From the NCBI RefSeq assembly GCF_023065955.2, contig NC_079873.1, positions 14,460,566 to 14,524,565 of the forward strand: a stretch of 64,000 nt of DNA, read 5' to 3'. Shown here piece after piece: positions 58,558-64,000 of this stretch. A program made the position numbers and the translations under genes. The stretch is from Ursus arctos. Its lineage: Eukaryota; Chordata; Mammalia; Carnivora; Ursidae. The notes beneath the pieces are model-generated. The model was not told where the DNA came from and did no database searches. It saw only the letters and a list, made by a program, of their open reading frames with translations. The number at the start of each line of letters is the position of its first letter. The first letter of the stretch is position 1.

Positions 58558-60793
58558 CCAAATCAAGAATTATAGATTTTATATTTTATGTATGTATGAT
58601 TTATCAGCTTATTGATGAATAAAGCAAAATAGAATCAGACATTCTTAGGCAGTGGTTTTATAATCACTTTAGCAGTAATGTTTCTAACTGAGCAGAAGAT
58701 CGGTCATGGGTCTGGTTTTTGTTAGCACTCCCAGAAAGCAGTGAGCAACTTGCGTCTATAGTAGTAGCTCTGCTATTGTTAGCATTCTATACATTGTTTA
58801 CCCCCCAATGTCTGCAAAACTTAAGTATATTGACTTCATTGGTATCTACACAATTTCCTGGAAAAAAATTGGCCCTGAGAAAGCTAGGCACAGTCATTCC
58901 TTCCTTTAGTAAAGAAATCTGTAGCAAGCGGTCTATCAGTAGTAAAACAGGACAGTAGATTTTGTCTTCATTTGGGCCATATTTTTTCATGTTGAAAATC
59001 AGCCCATTTTAGTTATAAACCCTTTTTTCCCCTGTCATTGTACCTGAATCTTTATATATTTAACAGGGGTAGTATTTATGGAATACTTGGTGATGTATCT
59101 TGGGTCAGTAAATTGGTTTTTTTCTCCTGACTTTTTCTTCTATCTTGGTTCCAGGTAAGAGAGTAGAGTGAATGCCTCTTTGTAGGAGAAATTACCGTGA
59201 GACTTAAAAGAGAGATGAAAGGCAGCCCTTCTGGGTGCCAAAGGGGTTTAAGCAGAACAGGCTGAGCTAGGGTAGGCAAGTCTTGGCATTTTCTTCCCCT
59301 GCCCCCCATTACATCAGGGAACTGAAATTTTGGATTTAAGGAGATCGTAGGTTGAGGGTAAATACATCTAAAAGTGAAGGAAGCTTATGCCCCAGTCCCC
59401 TTTTGGAACTGAGGGAACTGCCTTGCAAAGTTGCCTCATCACAGTGGAAGCAGCAACAGCAGAGTAAAATGTGGCATGCTGTGGTTAGGCGGAGAGAAGA
59501 TTCCTGGGTCTCTCTTCAGCTTGTGATTGGCTTCTAAGAAATCTCAAAGTTACTGCACACTGCAGGTGGCTGGGTTGAGAGCCAGTGAACCTATCGGTGG
59601 GGATGCTATGTTGAGGGGCAAGCTGATAACACTATGGTTGATAGCCAGGTCCTGGGTATAAATGGGATTGAGGAGTCTGGATGTCATCAGCACCAGTTAA
59701 AACTGTGAAGGAGCCAAACAACCAGGCCAGACACCTGGGCTATAAGCCAAGAGCACATACCTGAGTCCAGAGTCCCCATGGGTTCCAACAGCAACATCAG
59801 GCCCGTGTTCTGGGGTCCAGGCCTGTAAGGAACCTTGTCTTGGAGACCAGAGTCCCAGATGACAGCACAAGGGCCTGTGTGTGTTTATCTGAGAGCCCTT
59901 CCCATACCACAGTGAAGTTCTGTAACCCCAATCCACATCCATACATCCATCTGCCATCTGGGTAGAAATAGGGAGAAAATCTGAGGGGGAAACTGAGCAT
60001 TTACTTGAAAGAGACTATAAGCCAGAAAAGACTGAGCTACTATAGAATGCAAATTAAATCAAGGTCAGAGCTTGGAAAGAAAGGTTAAAAGTTATAGAGA
60101 ATTAAAAAGCTACATTTTCTTGGCACATCTTAGATTTAGTCTTTGAGGATGTATTTCCAACGTTAAATTTAAATTTTGTACTCCTGGTTCACTATGGAAC
60201 ACAGCTTAAGTCAATGATTATCTGATCGAGGATGTAGATTGCCTGCATTTGGCATGCCTAATTAATACTATCTTCTTCTCAATTGACCACTAGAGGTGAA
60301 GTTTTCATTTTCTCATTATCTGCTTATTGTTGTAAAATAAGGGAAAATGAAATAAAACTCTAACACAATTGCACAATAACTACAGTATGGACATGATGGT
60401 TAATATTACTAAACTGAAATGCTGTCTGACAGGCATCATTGCCATGTACTTTTTGAAATTTCCTTTCATTTGTGGATATAACCGCAGTCTGAGTGTGGTG
60501 TAGACAGAGTGATTTAAGAGCATCTGTATATAATGTCTGAAAGGATTATATGAAAATCAAGTATATCTCAAATTTTGTATGATCTATAAACATAGTGCTA
60601 AATTGTTTTAAAAGTCTCTCTCTTTCTATTGAAAAGAATTGCTATTTGCTCTGCCATGAAAGTTAGTGAAAATTGTTCTTTGGATGCCTGATTTTTTCAT
60701 CTTAATAACTACATTTTATTTTTTGAACTTTTTATTAGTTATCTATAATATTAACAGGCTAGCAAGTTTATATTGGTCCATAACTATGAGGTG
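58558..60793 (+). other. Intron sequence, no feature recognised
   Basis: About 2.2 kb with no SINE or L1 visible. The 59340-60000 part is GC-richer and has several short open frames without recognisable motifs. Confidence 0.45.
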
Positions 60794-60809
60794 AATTATT
60801 TTTAAATCA

Positions 60810-61233
60810 TTTTATTTTTTAATTTCTTTTGTAGTATTTTTTAAAATTAACATATAACGTATTGTTTCAGGAGTACAGGTCTGAGATTTATGAGTCTTAC
60901 ACAACACCCAGCGCTCACCACAACACATACCCTCCCCAATGCCTGTCACCCAGCCACCCCATCCCCCCACCCCCCTCTTCTCCAGCAACCCTCAGTTTGT
61001 TTCCTAGATTAAGAGTCTCTTTTGGTTTGTGTCCCTTTCTGGTTTCATCTTGTTTCATGTTTTTCCTCTCTTCCCCAATGATCCTCTGCCTTGTTTCTTA
61101 AATTCTGCATATCAGTGAGATCATATGATAATTGTCTTTCTCTGATGACTTATTTCATTTAGCATAATACCCTCTAGTTCCATCCACATCATTACAAATG
61201 GCAAGATTTCATTTTTTTTATGGCTGCTTAAAT
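60810..61233 (-). mobile_element. 5'-truncated L1 3' end, antisense
   Basis: 3' UTR text shared with the large L1 at 23545-23910 ('acccagcgctcaccacaaca', 'gcataataccctctag'). The flanks AATTATTTTTAAATCA (60794-60809) and AATTCATTTTAAATCA (61234-61249) are a near-perfect target duplication. Confidence 0.88.
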
Positions 61234-61249
61234 AATTCATTTTAAATCA

Positions 61250-61629
61250 ACTTTTTTGAGGTATAATTTACATATAAGCATATATCTTCTTATATACAAC
61301 ATGTATCCATTTTAAGTTTACAGTTCTGTATGAACTAGTTTCCTTAATTCATCATGGTTACATCCTTTGATATTATCACCAATGTCCAGGTTGATATTAA
61401 TCCACCAACAGACATTCTGGGCCTATTAGAAGTACTTACAAGGGCTTTCCAGGTATGTGGGTTTGCTTATATTTATCAACTAAATGTTCCTAGACTTTCA
61501 TGTTTTTATTATATTTCTGGCCCCAAGTCTCACACTATTACTGGATTATATTCGTTTTTAATGTTCAAATAAAAATAGTTGAAGACTTTAGTGTAGGAAT
61601 TCGAGTGGCCTCCTTAAGAATGTGGCTTA
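61250..61629 (+). other. Intron sequence, probable old L1 scrap
   Basis: 'gaggtataatttacatataa' recalls antisense L1 3' text; the rest is unassigned. Confidence 0.35.
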
Positions 61630-61826
61630 AAGGGGCACCTGGGTGGCTCAGTTGCTTAAGCATCTGCCTTGGGCTCAGGTCATGATCTCAGGGTCCTGGG
61701 ATCAAGCCCCGCTTTGGGCTCCCTGCTCAGCGGGGAGTCTGCCTCTCTCTCTGTGCCTACTTCCTGCTCAGCCACTTTCTCTCTCTCTCCACAAATAAAT
61801 AAAATTTAAAAAAAAAAAAAAAAGCC
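61630..61826 (+). repeat. SINEC
   Basis: Duplicated flank AATGTGGCTTA at 61619-61629 and 61827-61837; A-tail of about 15. Confidence 0.94.
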
Positions 61827-61837
61827 AATGTGGCTTA

Positions 61838-62455
61838 CATTTACAAGAGAGCCTCTCCCTTTGATTTTCTCTTCCCATAAAACTCATGGTCTTTTATCTC
61901 ACCTCTAGAGGCTCTTCCCTTCTTTCTGTTCCACATGGGCCCAAGCTTTAACCCTTTTCTTTGACGTCCCCCAAACACCACTAATACAAAATTGCTGGAT
62001 GTTTGTAACACGTTTGCGCCAAGGATTTGGAGACCATGTTACTAAACAGCACCATAAGCACCATGTTAGCCAGGTCTCAGATCTGTGACTATTTCCATCA
62101 TTGGGAATGTTTCATATCACACAAATATTAGATAGTTGTAATTATGTGAAATCTCTGTTTTCATACTACGTTTTTCTAGACTAGAGGAACTCTTACTAGC
62201 TTTGTCTCAGAATGGAGCAGAGGTGACGGTGAAGGATAATAATCTTTATTTTATTGTTTTAGGTGGAGAAATCAATCAATAAATACTAATTTTTTAATTT
62301 AGTAAGCCTTCTTATATGACTTGATATATATTGGCAACCTTGTGACTACAGCCATTTTATAGTAATGCTAAAAAAGAAATTTTTAACAGAAAGAAAGCAG
62401 TATCAGTTTTGCAGTGCATTTTTATGGTATGTAGGAGTCAGAGAAGCCAAATAGC
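61838..62455 (+). other. Intron sequence, no feature recognised
   Basis: No named repeat. Confidence 0.45.
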
Positions 62456-62469
62456 AAAACAGGTTTTTT

Positions 62470-62677
62470 AAAAAATTAAAAAAAAAAAAAAAAGATTTTA
62501 TTTATTTGAGAGAGACTGTGAGAAAGAGCATGAGCAGGGGGAGGGGCAGAGGAAGAGGGAGAAGCAGACTCCCTGCTAAGCAGGGAGCCCAATGATGCGG
62601 GGCTCTATCTCAGGACTTTGGGATCATGACTTGAGCCGAAGGCAGTCATTTAACCTACTGAGCCACCCAGGCACCCC
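62470..62677 (-). repeat. SINEC
   Basis: Duplicated flank CAAAACAGGTTTTT on both sides; T-side tail contains an interrupted A-run. Confidence 0.92.
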
Positions 62678-62966
62678 ACAAAACAGGTTTTTAATCAAGA
62701 CACTATAATTCCTTCTGAATTTTAAGAGCTTATTCAAATACTTGTCTGCTAAAGGGCTTCTGGAGAGGGCCGGATGAAATTTTGAAGGGTCTTATGTTTC
62801 ATTATCTTCATTTTTTGAAACTTTTTAAGGAAAGAAGGAGACAGGTCTATCTTAATATGTCTCCTAGGGATATACTGTTCTTTAAGAAAAGACTTAATTG
62901 TGTATATGTGTATTCTTTATTCTCATATTTTATTGGCTTTTAAAAAATTCCTTATATCCCAAAGAA

Positions 62967-62999
<33 letters not shown>
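62967..62999 (+). repeat. Poly-T tract, 33 bases
   Basis: Uninterrupted T run; could be the tail of a truncated antisense retroelement, but no body follows. Confidence 0.9.
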
Positions 63000-63000
<1 letters not shown>

Positions 63001-63299
63001 TGGTAGGAAAAAGTGTTTCTCTGTTAGGCTGTAGTGGAATTAGTAAATTTCATCCAAGAAGAAGCATGGCCTGGACCCGCAGGATGTATATTTTGAATTG
63101 GTGATGCTGTACAGTGAGACTTTTGCACTGGATCTGCCTCTCTCTTGTATAGTTCACTTTTGAACCAGTCATACATTATTTTTCACCCCCATGCTTGCAG
63201 TTCAGTGGTTGAGTCAGACCTTTATCCAAGTGGTCATAAAATATGTGAAGGTGTCACTTTTAATAATTATGAAGAGATGTTTGCTAAAAGAACATATGG

Positions 63300-63870
63300 G
63301 CCTTCAGACTTAGTCACAGGGCTGTGGGAAGGCTCCCCTGAAGAAGTGATGATTTGTGCCAAGGTCTGAGAGAAGGGTAATTTAGGGTTGAGTGGGGAAG
63401 GGGAGGGCAAAACTTTTAGGAGCAAAGGGAACTATAGCAAGGGAGGTCTTGGTGATTATGGCTGGGGCTCACCAAGCAAGGGAGACCTAGGGAGAGGAGG
63501 CTGAGAGCATTCCTGGAGTGATCCCTGGATGGGCCTTGCTGGCCACGTGGAGGGGCTTTGACATAGTCTTTAGGGCAAGGGAGTTTTGCGAGAGTTATTA
63601 TAAGGGGAGTGGTGGAGTGAAAGCAGATTTCCATTTCCAAATAGCCACCTGGCAGGCGTTATTAGAAGGGTTAGGAGGCTAGGTAGTACTCCCAAGTGGG
63701 AATGTAAAGGGCTGGAATTAGGGTGGGAGTCAGGTAGAGAAGAACTGTGGACCGATTTGAAAAAGATTTCGGTGGCAAAATCCAACAGTACTTGGATGGA
63801 TTTGGGAGTGTAGACAAGGGAGATATCAAAAGTGATCCTAAATATTTAGCTAGGTATTTATCTGTTCACT
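63300..63870 (+). repeat. Possible old interspersed repeat, family not assigned
   Basis: G-rich text ('ggaaggctcccctgaagaag', 'gcattcctggagtgatc', 'gaccgatttgaaaaagattt') resembles a widespread mammalian repeat that I cannot name. Confidence 0.35.
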
Positions 63871-64000
63871 GAGGTACGGGGACAGGAGACAGGACCAGGT
63901 TCACCAAGGGAAAAGAGAGAATGGTTAAGAATTCTACATAGATATTTTATACTTCATTTACTGTCATCATACATCCCAGTAAAGATTTCTGGAGGGCATA

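Larger units (their letters stand above)
1..64000 (+). other. CDKL5: CDKL5 gene, internal part (two exons plus flanking introns)
   Basis: The window covers an internal part of the X-linked gene for cyclin-dependent kinase-like 5, a CMGC serine/threonine kinase of neurons. Only two exons are visible, 14276-14499 and 18523-18557, which together encode residues 1-33. The first non-coding exon lies upstream of the window and the third coding exon (46 nt in human, carrying the catalytic lysine) lies downstream. The exon lengths of 64 coding nt and 35 nt match the human junctions c.64/65 and c.99/100 as I recall them. The short intron is about 4 kb and the following intron exceeds 45 kb, also as in human. 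Identification rests on the translated N-terminus and the exon phases; it is firm for the gene, while the extent of the transcript is inferred. Confidence 0.95.

Noticed and set aside
18564..64000. The third CDKL5 coding exon (46 nt, ETHEIVAIKKF text)
   Set aside because: I looked for its nucleotide text downstream of 18564 and did not find it, so the long intron probably continues past the window end. A search tool could overrule this.

Overview
The window is mammalian nuclear DNA from a caniform carnivore. tRNA-Lys-derived carnivoran SINEs (SINEC) occur about forty times. Several copies carry the 'ggcacag(t/c)ggttaagcg ... cccactccccctgcttgtgt' diagnostic form that I associate with arctoids (bear or seal relatives), so an arctoid is my best guess; I cannot name the species. 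Two genes are recognisable. The first is a slice of the X-linked kinase gene CDKL5 on the + strand. The second is a single-exon connexin nested inside it, the X-linked Cx33/GJA6 type, derived from the connexin-43 mRNA.

Layout: 1-14275 is CDKL5 intron sequence upstream of the start-codon exon. 14276-14499 is the start-codon exon: 160 nt of 5' UTR, then codons 1-21 and one base. 14500-18522 is the next intron, about 4 kb and packed with SINEs. 18523-18557 is a 35-nt exon that completes the glycine-rich ATP loop and is followed by a GC (not GT) splice donor. From 18558 to the window end is one long intron; I found no trace of the following 46-nt exon. The connexin retrogene lies in this intron on the same strand at about 45440-47945, with an open 306-codon frame at 45673-46593.

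The rest is mostly repeats. A near full-length but inactivated carnivoran L1 lies at 23522-30789 (minus strand, imperfect 13-bp target duplication). Decayed antisense L1 layers lie at about 4690-5610, 9400-9930, 10130-11060, 12040-13460, 32230-41990, 48510-54230 and 60810-61233. An ERV-type solo LTR at 2265-2835 splits an older element. L2 and MIR relics and simple repeats fill in more. Nearly all L1 sequence is antisense to CDKL5, the orientation usually tolerated in introns.

Most interesting points: (1) the connexin frame is intact with all six docking cysteines, whereas the human locus is, as I recall, a pseudogene (GJA6P); (2) its 3' UTR still contains the broken remainder of the Cx43 C-terminal tail down to the terminal D-L-E-I codons and ancestral stop; (3) the CDKL5 35-nt exon uses a GC donor; (4) three upstream ATGs precede the CDKL5 start, two of them overlapping it. 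No new defence, mobile or metabolic system was seen. Repeat boundaries were judged by eye and are approximate unless a target-site duplication fixes them.
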